A stretch of DNA of 64,000 nt from Alviniconcha marisindica (GCA_018857735.1 JABMCL010000155.1:262501-326500), one strand, 5' to 3'; positions 40,327 to 52,739 are shown, counted from the stretch's first letter. The notes: a model not told the origin generated them from the sequence alone. Made by a program: numbers and translations.

Positions 40327-40626
40327 GGTCCGACCCCGAGCTCCGCAGGGCATCAGCGGCGATGTCCAGCCGTGTCAGTGACAAGCAATCCATTATGTGG
40401 CGGGCAGTGATGGTGTCAGCAGGCGGAGGGTTTTATACCCGCCATGATGAGCAAGCTCCGTGCTCCGTGTCCCAGATGACGGCTGTGGGGTGGGCGAGGT
40501 CTCCTTACTGATGGGCCGTCTTTCTGACTTCATGGCACACTTTCCCGACCTGTCCTTTCAACTCCTGCACTGGGACACTGCGGACGCAGAAATGGGGTCC
40601 CCTCTGCTGCGAACCCAGAGCTGTTA
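40327..40626 (+). pseudogene. Unrecognised exon-like fragment with a frame break
   Basis: After an acceptor-like CCACCTACCAG, one frame is open from about 40329 to 40508 (SDPELRRASAAMSSR ... FYTRHDEQAP). A second frame then continues from about 40479 to a TAA at 40624-40626 (GVGEVSLLMGRLSDF, FPDLSFQLLHWDTADAEMG). GC content and amino-acid makeup look protein-coding, unlike the repeats on both sides. I do not recognise the family. It could be a gene fragment with an indel, the last exon of an unseen gene, or an assembly error. Confidence 0.35.
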
Positions 40627-40712
40627 AATGTTTGAAACCTGAAGCAGGTCAGAATAATATTGACATCAATTTCACCCTTTAATATCTACCTTCCCGATCC
40701 ATTCAGCTTCCT

Positions 40713-40713
40713 T

Positions 40714-40770
<57 letters not shown>

Positions 40771-40957
40771 CTCCACTCTCTCTTCTCTCACTCTCTCTCT
40801 CTCTCCACTCTCTCTCCCCTTCTCTCTCTGTAATCATCATGTATATAAATAATGCCTGTAATTTGATATCTACTCATCATTAGCTTACATAATCTAGTGT
40901 TACGTTTTTGACTGAACCTAAACTACAATCCTTGTAAAATTAATAAAGTTTTCGAGT

Positions 40958-41030
<73 letters not shown>
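40713..41030. repeat. Two CT microsatellites around a dispersed-repeat end
   Basis: CT tracts at about 40718-40766 and 40962-41028. Between them, GAACCTAAACTACAATCCTT and AAAGTTTTCGAGTTCTCTC repeat the element edge seen at 3940-3990. Confidence 0.85.
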
Positions 41031-41033
<3 letters not shown>

Positions 41034-41159
41034 GTTGTTGTTGTTGTCTCCGTGGTTTTCACCTGGGTGAAGCTGGCCTCCAGGCTGATCAAACGGGTCG
41101 CCCTGGTCGTCGCCACAGACGATGGATGCAGGTTCCTGTGTTGGTAGCCCGCGGAATAT

Positions 41160-41660
41160 AAACAGCGTCCAAAACGTGCTTTTCTACAACAGGCTGGGTC
41201 TTCATAATAAGGTGGGGCGGGGTGACAACAGATGTTTCTACAACAGGCTGGGTCTTCATAATAGGGGGGGCGGGGGACAACGATGTTTCTACAACGGGCT
41301 GGGTCTTCATAATAAGGTGGGGGGGGGTGACAACAGATGTTTCTACAACAGGCGGGTCTTCATAAAAATGGGGCGGGGTGACAACAGAGTTTCTACAACA
41401 GGCTGGGTCTTCATAAAAGGTGGGGCGGGGTGACAACAGATGTTTCTACAACAGGCTGGGTCTTCATAATAAGGTGGGGCGGGGTGACAACAGATGTTTC
41501 TACAACAGGCTGGGTCTTCATAATAAGGTGGGGCGGGGTGACAACAGATGTTTCTACAACAGGCTGGGTCTTCATAATAAGGTGGGGCGGGGTGACAACA
41601 GATGTTTCTACAACAGGCTGGGTCTTCATAATAAGGTGGGGCGGGGTGACAACAGATGCC
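41160..41660. repeat. Minisatellite, 54-bp unit
   Basis: About nine copies of GGTGGGGCGGGGTGACAACA, GATGTTTCTACAACAGGCTG and GGTCTTCATAATAA. The right-hand five copies are identical; the left ones carry indels. Confidence 0.95.
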
Positions 41661-42138
41661 CCGGAAGTAAGCAAAATGATACCATTTTCACATAGTGCAT
41701 TAACTGAAACAACGCGCTTCACAATGGCTATGTGTACAATGAAAATTCGAAGAACAAAATCAAAGAGAGAGAATCGGAAGGGGGGTGGGGGTGGGGGGGT
41801 ATCAGGGCGCAAGCACGATCGACAGAATACATAATTAAACAATTATGAGAGCAGTAAACGGCATGCGTTCAAAATGTTCTTGATATCACGTAACTATATA
41901 TATATATATACACATCCGTTATTCAAACTCAACACCAGCAACAAACCTTATCACACACACACACACACGCACGCACGCATGCATGCACACGCGCGCGCGC
42001 ACAGACACACTCACATTCCAGCAAAACATCTTGTCCCTGGATCAGCTTCTTGCGGTGGAACTTAATAACAAAATTAGAAATTAAAAAAGACTGTCTAAAA
42101 GCGTCTTCTCCTTGTCTTTTTGTTTTTGATTTTCGTAA

Positions 42139-42162
42139 CCCCCCCCCCCCCCCCCCCCCCCC
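42139..42162. repeat. Poly-C homopolymer (24 bp)
   Basis: Uninterrupted C run; length may be unreliable in assembly. Confidence 0.95.
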
Positions 42163-42634
42163 TCTTCTTTTTCGTGTCGCAAGTTGCATCCTTCGTTAGG
42201 TTTGCGGCATCCAGTCTTCTTTATGTTTGACAAACCGACTGGAAAGAACTGTGGTGTAGCTTACGTCATGGACGCAGTCTTGTCTCACCTTTCGGGTTTA
42301 TCCACAGCGACATATAGCCACAAATGCCACTCGTCTGCCCGCCGTCTTTCCACTCGGCTCGCCTCTCCACTCTGCGTTTCCGGATCCACTCCATCTCGTT
42401 CGCATCTGTCTGTCAGGCTGTACACCCAAACAAGACCTCGTTTGGCCTTCTTCCCGCCGGCCTCCCGCCCTTTCGTTCTGCTTAGTCCTTGGTCCTTGAT
42501 GACGACGACTGTGGACTTGTAGAGCGCTCTGTAGCCATGTACAAGACATGTTCACGGCGCTGTTGTTGCCATTGTTGTCACACAACATTTGTACAGCTGA
42601 CATGAATGTGCCTGGTTTGCACCTACTAATTTGA

Positions 42635-42965
42635 TAATAATAATGGTGTACTTAGAGCGCCTAACTCGCACTGGAAAAAAACAAATTCTCTAAATGTACA
42701 TATATTGAGAACAAATATTCAATGCACACTCTCTTGTCTCTTTATGTCTCTGTCCGTCTCAGTGTCTGTCTCTAGAGAGAGAGAGAGAGAGTATCTCAAG
42801 GCAAAAGGACGTGTTGAGGAAAACGTATGAAAAGAGAAAGGTTTGCAAGGAAGATTTCAAAGAACTGACAGAGGTAGCATGACGGACAGAAACAGGGAGA
42901 TGGTTCCACGTAGTTGAAGCCTGGTAAGAGAAATTCAGTTCCACTGACACATTCAGCAGCACCTT
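42635..42965 (-). mobile_element. 3' end of a CR1/L2-type LINE, minus strand
   Basis: The minus-strand frame reads NFSYQASTTWNHLPVSVRHA, then TSVSSLKSSLQTFLF, the typical C-terminal tail of CR1/L2-clade reverse transcriptases. It ends in GTTAGGCGCTCTAAGTACAC and ATTATTATTATC. The same tail and protein motif occur at 52290-52903. Confidence 0.75.
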
Positions 42966-43230
42966 GTTCAGGATGTTCTTTTTTCTCAGACTCCAGTGTG
43001 TTGAGAGCCGTCACCGAGCTGCAGCCGCTTCAGAAGAAACAACATCGACTGACTGACCTTCTTCAGCCTAGTCACAGGACTGTCCCCTGCAATTACTGCA
43101 AATAATTTTCTCACACCAATAGCTTATAAAGGCTCGTAATAGCCAAAAAACACACACCAACGAACTTCAAAACAACAAATATAACGATAGGCCACGTTAG
43201 AAACAACTACTCAGCGTTTTTTATAGGGTA

Positions 43231-43234
43231 GATA

Positions 43235-43279
<45 letters not shown>
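43231..43279. repeat. (CA)n microsatellite
   Basis: Near-perfect CA tract of about 49 bp. Confidence 0.95.
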
Positions 43280-43282
<3 letters not shown>

Positions 43283-43489
43283 TGTGTGGATACTCTCGTA
43301 CGGACTACCATCGACTGGAACAACTTAGACCAGAAGACGGATAGTAGCAAGACCGTAGAAAACCTTAAGGCACAAATATCTCGCTGGCCCTGAATTATCG
43401 ACTGTTATCCCTTGTCCGCTGACGCTGTTCACAAGTTTCCTGACCCATGACATTGAATAATTGAATCGCCTTAAAGTTAAACAATGGGT

Positions 43490-43600
43490 TGAACGAGACT
43501 TCCGGTTTTATGAGCGATACACGCGGAAAGATGTGGTCAAGCGAGAAAGCGTGAGACAACTCGGTGCATCACCGCTAAATGCAGTCAGCCATGGCTAAAC
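43490..43600 (+). promoter_or_regulatory. Candidate CpG-rich promoter
   Basis: ACTTCCGG (43498-43505) is an ETS-type site. CpG density rises here compared with the flanks, and AAACATGGCCGC at 43597-43608 resembles a YY1-type initiator element. Inference only. Confidence 0.35.
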
Positions 43601-43786
43601 ATGGCCGCGCTCATGCAGCCACACACGGCACGTGAAGAAGTCGTGAATAGCCAAGGTTGGCGCCACACTCCGAGCATCGCTTTCCGGCACCTTCCTCCAA
43701 ACTCTGCCAGATTTGGTTACGCCACTAAAGGGGCACTCTTTATCTCCGCGCAGCTGTCCACCGACGCGGTCAGCGCCCTCCGAAAG
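43601..43786 (+). CDS. Possible first coding exon, function unknown
   Basis: ATG in a good context (AAACATGG) opens a frame of 62 codons to a donor-like CGAAAG|GTTCGG: MAALMQPHTAREEVVNSQGW through LSTDAVSALRK. The CpG-rich, promoter-like setting is the main argument. I do not recognise the sequence, and no further exons were found. The segment CTCCGAGCATCGCTTTCCGG inside it is repeated at 44118-44137, which argues that part of it may be a repeat. Confidence 0.25.
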
Positions 43787-44079
43787 GTTCGGGTACTAAT
43801 ATGACTGTAGAAGCAACCTAGCGCCAAAGCACGCACGTAAACATGAGACGCATCCACCCCGGGTAAAAAAAGGAGTTCCGTCTCGATTCAAACGATTGTA
43901 GTTTTATTTGTGCTGGTGTAAACTTTGTTGGCGGCTATAAATGACACGCCTTGTTTTATTTGAGTTGTTTGTAATAAACTTACCACTGTTTGAGCACCAA
44001 CAAAAAACTGCTCGTTAGCTGACAGTTTTCTGGACCCTATGGCGTAACACACACACACACACATGCACGGCAGTGGTTG

Positions 44080-44195
44080 AACGAAGGATGTCGTAAACCA
44101 GTGCTTGGAGTTTGACTCCGAGCATCGCTTTCCGGCACCTTCCCCCTTGAAGGAAGGATGTCGTAAACCAGTGCTTGGAGTTTGAGTTGGCTTGT
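44080..44195. repeat. Two-copy duplication, about 62 bp
   Basis: GAAGGATGTCGTAAACCAGT and GCTTGGAGTTTGA occur twice (about 44091 and 44153). The spacer ACTCCGAGCATCGCTTTCCG also occurs at 43667-43686. Confidence 0.8.
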
Positions 44196-44756
44196 GTCGG
44201 CGTACCGAGAACGCTGCAGTAAAGCGCCGTAGCTACGACATTAAGAGATATCAGCGTTTGTGGGCAACACACTCTTCACTGCTCTGCCTTTTGCCCTAAT
44301 ATGAAACGCCAGGTTCACTGGGCGCTAAAGAACAATTGCTTACTGTTCAGCCTTGGAAAGAGGCTAGCTTGCTAGTCAGAGGTCAGTACCAACTCTAGTC
44401 ACATGTACATATAGTAATGACTACAAGAAACGCCAAACAAAAACATTTCTGTATTTATTTATTAAATTGTTTTAGACATATTTTGAAGGGGCAATCCAAA
44501 CCTGCCCATTCAGGGTTGATTTTGACCAGCGACTTATTTTTCTTCAAGTAAAGTGGAGAACACGAGCTACGCTCGTCGAGCTGATTAAGCGCGTAATTTG
44601 CGACAGGCCTTTGCTGCGTTTCTTTTGACCGTGACTATAATTATCATATGCTGAGGCGGCTGATTCTCATTTTGTCCCCAGCTCACGTGCGCCTGTGTCG
44701 CCACAATGGCCATAGGCCCTGGAAAACATTCTGCCGATTCACTTCACACAAATAAA

Positions 44757-45062
<306 letters not shown>

Positions 45063-45638
45063 ACCTTCTATCGAATGGTGTAAACTATGACAAAGGGTGA
45101 ATGAAGTGGGAGCATTCAGGGAGACGACACCGCAATAAGCCAACAGGAGGTTTTCCGTCTGAAGTTACTTGACACATGTTCATTGTTATAAACATGATCT
45201 TTGGTTTTTGTTGTTGTTGTTTGTTTTCTTTTTGTTTATCCTGTTGTTGTTTTGTTTTGGGTAGCGGTCAGCTTATTTTTTCACCTTTAAAATGAAAGTT
45301 AATTCTATTTAACCATGTCCCAGCCCGGAGGACAGTGTGTGTGTGTATGTGTGTGAAGAAAGAGAGAGAACTAGGCGAAAAGTACATGGTACAAAAGTAA
45401 CCGGTGTTCGGTGCCTGTGGCAGATCAGTGGTTTACAGCTGACGCTGCAGACCGTATGTATGTATGTGTGTGTGCGTTATGGCTACCTCTGTGGTGGTGT
45501 ACTGTATGGAGACAGACGTCTTGCGTATGACGCCAAGGCACAAGCAACACACAGGCAAGTACAGAGTTCTTCTGTCAATACTCTGTAACTGATGTTATTA
45601 TAGTGCCGTGTGGATCTGGGCTCGAGACGTGTACGAGG

Positions 45639-45698
45639 TGTGTGTGTGTGTGTATGTGTGTGTTTGTGTGTGCGTACGCGCGTGCGTGCGTGCGCGTG

Positions 45699-45754
<56 letters not shown>

Positions 45755-45790
45755 ATGCGTGCGTGCGTGTCCGTACGTGCCTGCGCGTGC

Positions 45791-45883
<93 letters not shown>

Positions 45884-45885
45884 GG
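45639..45885. repeat. GT/GTGC microsatellite block
   Basis: (GT)n with (GCGT)n interruptions, complementary in sequence to the 44.8-kb CA block. Confidence 0.97.
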
Positions 45886-45997
45886 GGGGGGTTCGTTTCC
45901 GTGGCGAGGCTTTGGGCAAAACCCTTTTCTGGCTTTATGGCCAACTTGCTGTCACCAAGGCGCGAGATGGTCCGTTCTTTGAATTCCTCAAATTTGT

Positions 45998-46016
45998 CTG
46001 TGTGTGTGTGTGTGTG

Positions 46017-46103
<87 letters not shown>

Positions 46104-46117
46104 TGTGTGTGTGTGGA
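45998..46117. repeat. (GTGC)n microsatellite
   Basis: GT tract leading into about 20 GTGC tetranucleotides. Confidence 0.97.
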
Positions 46118-46685
46118 TGACACTGATTTTCAGCCTGAGAATCTGCGCATTACTTACATTTTATGGCGTTTGATGTCGTATGCTTCTGCTTTTTCCTTTG
46201 TCTTTCTTTCTGTAAATCGTTCACAAAAAGCATAAAGTTGACAACTGGTTAGAACTAGCTCAGCTCTTTATTAAAGTCCAGATTACAACATGGCTGCCGG
46301 TACAAAGGCGTCTGTCTACCAACTTTATTGTCAAGTGTCAATACATTGATTGCACGAGGAATGTTTTGTGTCGGGGTATCTAGGTCACATCATTTGCAAA
46401 TCAAAAACTATCAAACGCAGTTAAATAAAATTGCAAATCAAAAACTATAAAACGAAGTTAAATAAAATTGTTAAACAAAATTGTTTCTAAATATTCTGCT
46501 ACCCGGATGCACACAAAGCGTTGATTGCTCGCTGTCTGACAGTGCAGACTCCTGGAAGTAGCCGGTCTTTTCAGGTCTGAACTTTCACGGCTCTTGCTTA
46601 AGAGGGAAAGTTGCTTCATCAGAGCAGACTCGGGGACAAGCCAGTAGGCTAAAGCCTATTAATAAATACGGTCGTTTAATACCGC
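46118..46685. other. Non-repetitive spacer without a recognised gene
   Basis: Contains a duplicated ATTGCAAATCAAAAACTAT plus AGTTAAATAAAATTG (about 46395-46470) and otherwise unique DNA. No exon signal. Confidence 0.45.
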
Positions 46686-46688
46686 TTC

Positions 46689-46712
46689 ACACACACACAC
46701 ACACACACACAC

Positions 46713-46746
<34 letters not shown>

Positions 46747-46798
46747 ACACACACACACAAAACACACACACACACACACGCAAAGCATATCCCCACAC

Positions 46799-46866
<68 letters not shown>
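46689..46866. repeat. (CA)n microsatellite
   Basis: About 178 bp of CA repeats with ACAACA interruptions. Confidence 0.97.
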
Positions 46867-46869
<3 letters not shown>

Positions 46870-47105
46870 CCTCTCTCTCTCCTCTTCTCTCTCTCTCACC
46901 CTACCCTCCCTCATCCCTCTTCTCTCTCTCTCTTCTCTCCTCGCTCCCTCTCTCCCTCCCTCTTCCCTGCTCCCAATTTGACACGGGCAGATGGCCTAGT
47001 TCAATAACATTCGTTTGTTCGTCGTCGTTCGTTCGTCTCTGCTCTCTGTCTCTGCTCTCTGTCTCTCTGCTCTCTTCTGTCTGCTCTGTCTGTCTTCTTC
47101 TTCTG

Positions 47106-47168
<63 letters not shown>
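46867..47168. repeat. CT-rich tracts
   Basis: CTCT/CCCT-rich stretch at 46867-46965 and a perfect CT tract at about 47110-47168, with a short unique spacer between. Confidence 0.9.
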
Positions 47169-47171
<3 letters not shown>

Positions 47172-47384
47172 TTTTGTTTTGGATTGTTTGCCTGAGGGCT
47201 GGATGTAAAAAAGAAAAAAGAAATGGTACTTATTCTGTTACCCTCGTTAATAAAAAATAAAAAATCTTTCTTCGTTCGTTCGTGCTGCATTCTTTGTTAA
47301 TAAACATTAATTCCCGTCCTGTAGCCAGTCCAGACCTCGAAAGACTACACACCCCGCCGCACGAGGCCAAGAACAGTTTAGATA

Positions 47385-48292
47385 CACGTACGCACACGAG
47401 CAGATACCAGTAGAGGCCCAGTGCAGTATATCAACACGTACGCACACGAGCAGATACCAGTAGAGGCCCAGTGCAGTATATCAACACGTACGCACACGAG
47501 CAGATACCAGTAGAGGCCCAGTGCAGTATATCAACACGTACGCACACGAGCAGATACCAGTAGAGGCCCAGTGCAGTATATCAACACGTACGCACACGAG
47601 CAGATACCAGTAGAGGCCCAGTGCAGTATAACAACACGTACGCACACGAGCAGATACCAGTAGAGGCCCAGTGCAGTATATCAACACGTACGCACACGAG
47701 CAGATACCAGTAGAGGCCCAGTGCAGTATATCAACACGTACGCACACGAGCAGATACGAGTAGAGGCCCAGTGCAGTATATCAACACGTACGCACACGAG
47801 CAGATACCAGTAGAGGCCCAGTGCAGTATATCAACACGTACGCACACGAGCAGATACCAGTAGAGGCCCAGTGCAGTATATCAACACGTACGTACTCGAG
47901 CAGATACCAGTAGAGGCCCAAATGCAGTATAACAACACGTACGTACTCGAGCAGATACCAGTAGAGGCCCAGTGCAGTATATCAACACGTACGTACTCGA
48001 GCAGATACGAGCAGAGGCCCAGTGCAGTATAACAACACGTACGTACTCCAGCAGATACCAGTAGAGGCCCAGTGCAGTATAACAACACGTACGTACTCGA
48101 GCAGATACGAGCAGAGGCCCAGTGCAGTATATCAACACGTGCCCCCACGAGCAGATAGGAGGAGAGGAATAGACGTAGGATCACAAGCTAAAAGAATTGT
48201 TCACAAGCAGATACACAGATTGTTCACAAGCAGATACAAGAATTGCTCACGAGCAGATACAAGGAGAGGTGTAGCAACGCGCACGCTCACGA
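47385..48292. repeat. 50-bp satellite array
   Basis: About 15 copies of CACGTACGCACACGAGCAGA, TACCAGTAGAGGCCCAGTGC and AGTATATCAA. The left copies are nearly identical. From about 47890 a variant with CGTACTCGAGCAG takes over, and decayed copies continue to the SINE insertion. Confidence 0.97.
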
Positions 48293-48592
48293 AGTAAGTA
48301 AACATGGTGCTTAACTCCACAGAAACCGTAAGGCTTATTAGGGTCTCCCTCTGGGTACGGAGGTGGGGGGAGAGGGAGATTATGTACCTATCGCTACACT
48401 GTCACCACCAGAATGACTCCTGCATTAAGGTGGGCAGCGGTGAGAAACATTTTAATGTTTCGTAATTGTGAGGGACAAAGTCACAAGACAGTGTCCACAG
48501 ACCACAACTTTTGAAGAAAAGGAGAGCCGAAGCGGATTCGAACCGAGGTCCCTCTGCTTACCAGCCTAACGCCTTACCGTTAGGCCAAACCG
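48293..48592 (-). mobile_element. Full-length tRNA-derived SINE with target-site duplication
   Basis: Flanked by exact 8-bp direct repeats GCTCACGA (48285-48292 and 48593-48600), inserted in the 50-bp satellite, which resumes at 48601. Reading the minus strand, the element begins with a tRNA-like head (AGCCGGTTTGGCCTAACGGT; B box GGTTCGAATCC, complement of about 48533-48543), then a 220-bp body, and ends in TTACTTAC. The head does not fold into a clean anticodon arm, so it is not a working tRNA gene. Confidence 0.85.
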
Positions 48593-48600
48593 GCTCACGA

Positions 48601-48710
48601 CGCTCAAGACAGATACGAGGAGAAGTACAGCAACGCGTAGACTCACGAGCAGATACAAGGAGAGGCGGGCCCAGAGCAGTGTAGCAACACGTACGCTCAC
48701 CCAACGTTGC
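48601..48710. repeat. Continuation of the 50-bp satellite beyond the SINE
   Basis: Decayed copies with CAGATACAAGGAGAGGCGGG and GTAGCAACACGTACGCTCAC, the same unit as left of the SINE. Confidence 0.85.
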
Positions 48711-48966
48711 ATATTAATGGCAGCGGCCCTTGCGGCGGCAAAGGCCGAAAAGAAGGGCGTTAATCCGGGCTGTCGCTTCAGATCAGGCAGGCCGCTCGTA
48801 CATCACGGCCAGAGAACGTGCAGAGGTCAGGTCTGTGTGACACCTGTCTTCTGACGAGTCTCCAACCTCTGTCGGTGTCTCTCTCACCCTCTGTCTCTCT
48901 GGGTTTCTGCGTGTGTGTAACAACTCCAAATGGATTTTTTTTGTTTTTTTGGTTATGGTAAAAGAT

Positions 48967-49052
48967 GGAAAATCCCGTGTGTAGGTGTGGGTGTGAGTGT
49001 GGGTGTGGGTTTGGGTGTGTGGGTGCGTGCGTGCGTGCGTGCGCCCGCACGC

Positions 49053-49135
<83 letters not shown>

Positions 49136-49165
49136 CCGCACGCGCGTGTGCGTGCGAGTGTGAGT
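48967..49165. repeat. GT-rich microsatellite
   Basis: GGGTGT variants then a long (GT)n tract. Confidence 0.95.
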
Positions 49166-49239
49166 GTGTACACGAATAAGAAGCTGGTTTCTCAGATGGT
49201 TAAAAGACCACAGAAACGAAAATGAAAGATTTCACTAAG

Positions 49240-49310
49240 AGGACTGTTAGATCTTGGGCCTGTTGCACCAGCCTGTCTGTTGGGCCTGTTGCACCAGCCT
49301 GTCTGCTGAG
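49240..49310. repeat. Two-copy duplication, 28 bp
   Basis: GGCCTGTTGCACCAGCCTGT occurs twice in tandem. Confidence 0.9.
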
Positions 49311-49494
49311 CTTCTTTATTGTTTATTGCCTGCATGTTTGTTTCTGAAGCGGCTGTTTCAGCTGTGTCTGTAAAACTGGGAATCCTAAGTCTGTGGCGGG
49401 CATGAAGCACAACAGTTATGGTTGTTCAGGAACTCTTTAGTTTGGGTTAGGCCTTTAACGACAGCTCCAGTGATGGTGTCCTCTTTAGGGGTTA

Positions 49495-49730
49495 CCATGG
49501 GACGTGAGAGATCCTGTCTTTGAGGCTGCAACAAGGCAGGGAATCGTGATTTTGAAGCTTCTATGGAGCCAGAAATCCTAATGTTGTTTTTAGGCTACTA
49601 TAGAGCAAGACATCCTGTAGTTGTTTGTTAGGCTACTATGGAGCAAGAAATCCTGTCTTTGAGGCTGCTACTGAGCAAGAATCCTGTTTTTGAGTAGATC
49701 GAGAAATCCTGTGTTTGCGGCTGCAGTGCC
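49495..49730. repeat. Diverged tandem repeat, about 50 bp
   Basis: About five copies around GGCTACTATGGAGCAAGAAA and TCCTGTCTTTGAGGCTGC, strongly diverged. Confidence 0.8.
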
Positions 49731-50565
49731 ATTTTTATAATGTAACAAATCGAGAAATTCACCTGCGTGGTATTTTCTGTCTTTTGATGAATCAAATGCA
49801 CGTAAATTGTTACTCAGGATGGTGCAACACGTCACTGATACCCGTTGAAACACAGTCTCCATGTGACAGTGCATGCTGCCTGCCAGCAAAACGGAGCCAA
49901 ACGGCCATCACAACCACCAGATTCTTCTTCTTCTTCTTCCTCCAATAATATCAGGATCAACGGCTGATCATTACTGACATTTATGGTGTGCGAGAAAAAG
50001 GGGTGTGGCTGGAAAAAAATGAAAACAAGTCTTATACCTAATCCTAACACTATAACAGGTCTACTAATTGCCTAGAAGCAAAGTGCCGCTTTACGTGGAG
50101 CTACTGGCAGGCAAAATGCTTTTCTGGCTGACTTGCTGATCGTGGCCACTCTCTCGTGTGCTGATTATATCCTCTTGTCTTGTCTTTGTCCGCGTCTGTT
50201 AGCTGCCACTGAGGTTGCCCAAATTAATCTTTTCAGACTTTGGATGCGAAACCATCTGTCATAAAAATGTAGTGGAACAGAGTGTGGTACGGTCAATATT
50301 ATGTAACGGAACATTCTTTTTATAACAATATTGATAACAATAGCGATGGTGATGGCAAACATAATATAACAATAAATATGATGGTAATAATCAGGGGTCG
50401 CAAACACTTTTTACAACTTGCGTACAACAAACGCAGTATCTTGAGAGAGAAAAAATGCATACAACCGAACATGACGCTAAACACTCTGACAGCTAATTTT
50501 TAAAGAACAATCCTGCTCTTATCTAGTTAAAATTCTGCCTCTCACACCTACTGCACAATTCTGTA

Positions 50566-50793
50566 AGTAAACATGGTGCTTAACGTCCACAGAAACCACT
50601 AAGGCTTATTAGGGACGGGGAGAAGGGTATAAGGGGGTATGGAGGTGGGGGAAGAGTGAAATTATATACATATCGCTACACTGTCACCACCAGAATGATT
50701 CCTGCGTTAAGGTGGGCAGCGATGAGAGCCATTTTAATGTTTCGTAATTGCGAGGGACAAAGTAACAAGACAGTGTCCACAGACCACAACTTT
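50566..50793 (-). mobile_element. 5'-truncated second copy of the same SINE
   Basis: Matches the body of 48293-48592 (AAACATGGTGCTTAAC ... CACTGTCACCACCAGAATGA ... GACAGTGTCCACAGACCACA) but lacks the tRNA-like head. It is flanked by the 9-bp direct repeat AATTCTGTA (50557-50565 and 50794-50802). 5' truncation with a target-site duplication is the mark of LINE-driven insertion. Confidence 0.85.
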
Positions 50794-50802
50794 AATTCTG
50801 TA

Positions 50803-51236
50803 CAAGCCCGACGTATAAAGAACAGCACTACTACGGGGAAAAAACAGGTCCAAGTTCTGTGTTGTGTTTCGCGGTATTATGCTGAGCTGCGAAATGCGGT
50901 CGGCCCCGTATGCAAATGAATCGCGGGGAACTAGCAGTAATGCTGACTTCACACTCCCACATCAGAGAGACAGAGTGAGACTGCTTACAACCTTAGTTAA
51001 AATATCGTTCTGTCATACAGATCGGAACTTTTTGCGTACAGTAAACGCATGGGGCTCGAGTTATTGCGTGAGAGGGGTTTATATTACGTGTTTGTTTTTT
51101 TAAATACTAAAATATTACTGAATAATATGGGACATTTGTTAGCGCCTTTCCTACTCTTCAAGTCGGACATCAAACTGCGATTGATTTCGGCATAATAACT
51201 AACACATGGTGTGAATATTAACACAGGCATATATCA
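50803..51236. other. Unique spacer, no recognised gene
   Basis: A 79-codon plus-strand open frame crosses it (50864-51103) but shows no family resemblance or splice context. Confidence 0.4.
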
Positions 51237-51312
<76 letters not shown>

Positions 51313-51319
51313 GTACACG

Positions 51320-51409
<90 letters not shown>
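51237..51409. repeat. (CA)n followed by (CT)n
   Basis: Two perfect dinucleotide tracts of about 73 and 88 bp separated by TGGTACACGCA. Confidence 0.97.
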
Positions 51410-51411
<2 letters not shown>

Positions 51412-52169
51412 TCACCGAACGAATGAACATTTGAACGTCGTCTTACGTCATGACAACTCCGACGCGGCCCCACCACCCAAGGTTAGGAAGCGTTACAAAC
51501 TGGGTTTTGCGTGTCCCCGATGGCACAGCTGACAGGTACCGACTGCTGGTTAACTCACTGTTGGATAGGTCTTTGTGGACGAACGTGCTCTGTCACTGAA
51601 GAATCTTGTACATACACATTACCGTAATGGTGTCATTCATTCTTGATGAGCTGTGTCACGGCGGGCCAGAAGATCCAAAGTGAGGCTGAGACGTGCAGAA
51701 ATGAAGAGACCGTGAAAGGATTTTGTCGTCTGCATCGTAGCCTACATTCCTAAACCTCGCTTTCGATCTGGATAACCTGGATTACCTCCCCGTTATCTAT
51801 ATTCCTTGTCAAAGGTCCACCAAGGAGACGTGCCCCTTGCCGTGTTGTGTAGATCTCAAACTGAGATGGAAGCTGCCCTTCTGCTGCATAAATATTGATA
51901 AAAACAACCATGCGATACCTTCAGATGGGAATCTGACGCTGGCAAATAGCACTGTGTGTAGACTACGACAAGTGTAATATTTCATGTTTTTAAAAACGGT
52001 TAAAAAATGCCTTTTAAACGAACGAAGGAAATTCAATAGCTGTCGACTGACATCACACGTGTAAACAGCCACGCAAACCCCAGACGCCTTGATCTTGATT
52101 TTGATTGGATACTTTGACACTCTCAGTGACAGGGTCACTTCCGGCATATACCTCAACAAGAAGAAATGG

Positions 52170-52215
52170 TGGGGTAAGTAAGTAAGTAAATTGGTGTTTT
52201 ACGCCCAAAATGGGG
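52170..52215 (+). mobile_element. SINE-head fragment
   Basis: GTAAGTAAGTAAGTAAATTG, GTGTTTTACGCCC: the head of the dispersed repeat, here cut after about 45 bp and abutting a LINE 3' end. Confidence 0.6.
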
Positions 52216-52243
52216 GAGAGATCAAATTATCCTCAAAAATCGA

Positions 52244-52511
52244 ATGTTGAAAAACGACCCAAAACAGTCTGTTCTGTCTTTAGTTCTGATCGTGAGTCGA
52301 GATGAGGTCTTTATATTCCTCAGTCGACTCGGCAGTGTGTTCAGAATACCATCCAGTGGTCAGCGCTCTTTCTCTTACCAGGATCCAGCTATCTGGAACC
52401 AGCACTCTGTTTCTGTCCGCCATTCTACCTCTGTCAGTTCTTTCAAATCTTCCTCGAAAACCTTTCTCTTCTTAAAAACCTTTTCTTCAGTCCCATTGCC
52501 CTGAGATACGA

Positions 52512-52550
<39 letters not shown>

Positions 52551-52698
52551 TGTGGTGTGTGTGTGTGTGTGTGTGTGTGTGTTGTGTGTGTGTGTGTGTT
52601 GTGTGTGTGTGTGTTGTGTGTTGTGTGTGTTGTGTGTTGTTGTGTGTGTGTGTGTGTTGTGTGTGTGTGTGTGTTGTGTGTGGTGTTGTGTGTGTGTG

Positions 52699-52739
<41 letters not shown>

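Larger units (their letters stand above)
41661..43490. other. Gene-poor stretch
   Basis: Contains (TA)n/(CA)n tracts (41895-42000), a run of 24 C (42139-42162), a LINE 3' end on the minus strand and (CA)n at 43231-43279. I see no supported gene. Confidence 0.5.

Noticed and set aside
47385..48292. Regular 50-bp array considered as CRISPR
   Set aside because: No unique spacers, the whole unit is repeated, and the DNA is eukaryotic.
48525..48600. Possible tRNA gene on the minus strand
   Set aside because: A and B box-like sequence is present but no stable anticodon arm, and it is the head of a SINE with target-site duplication.
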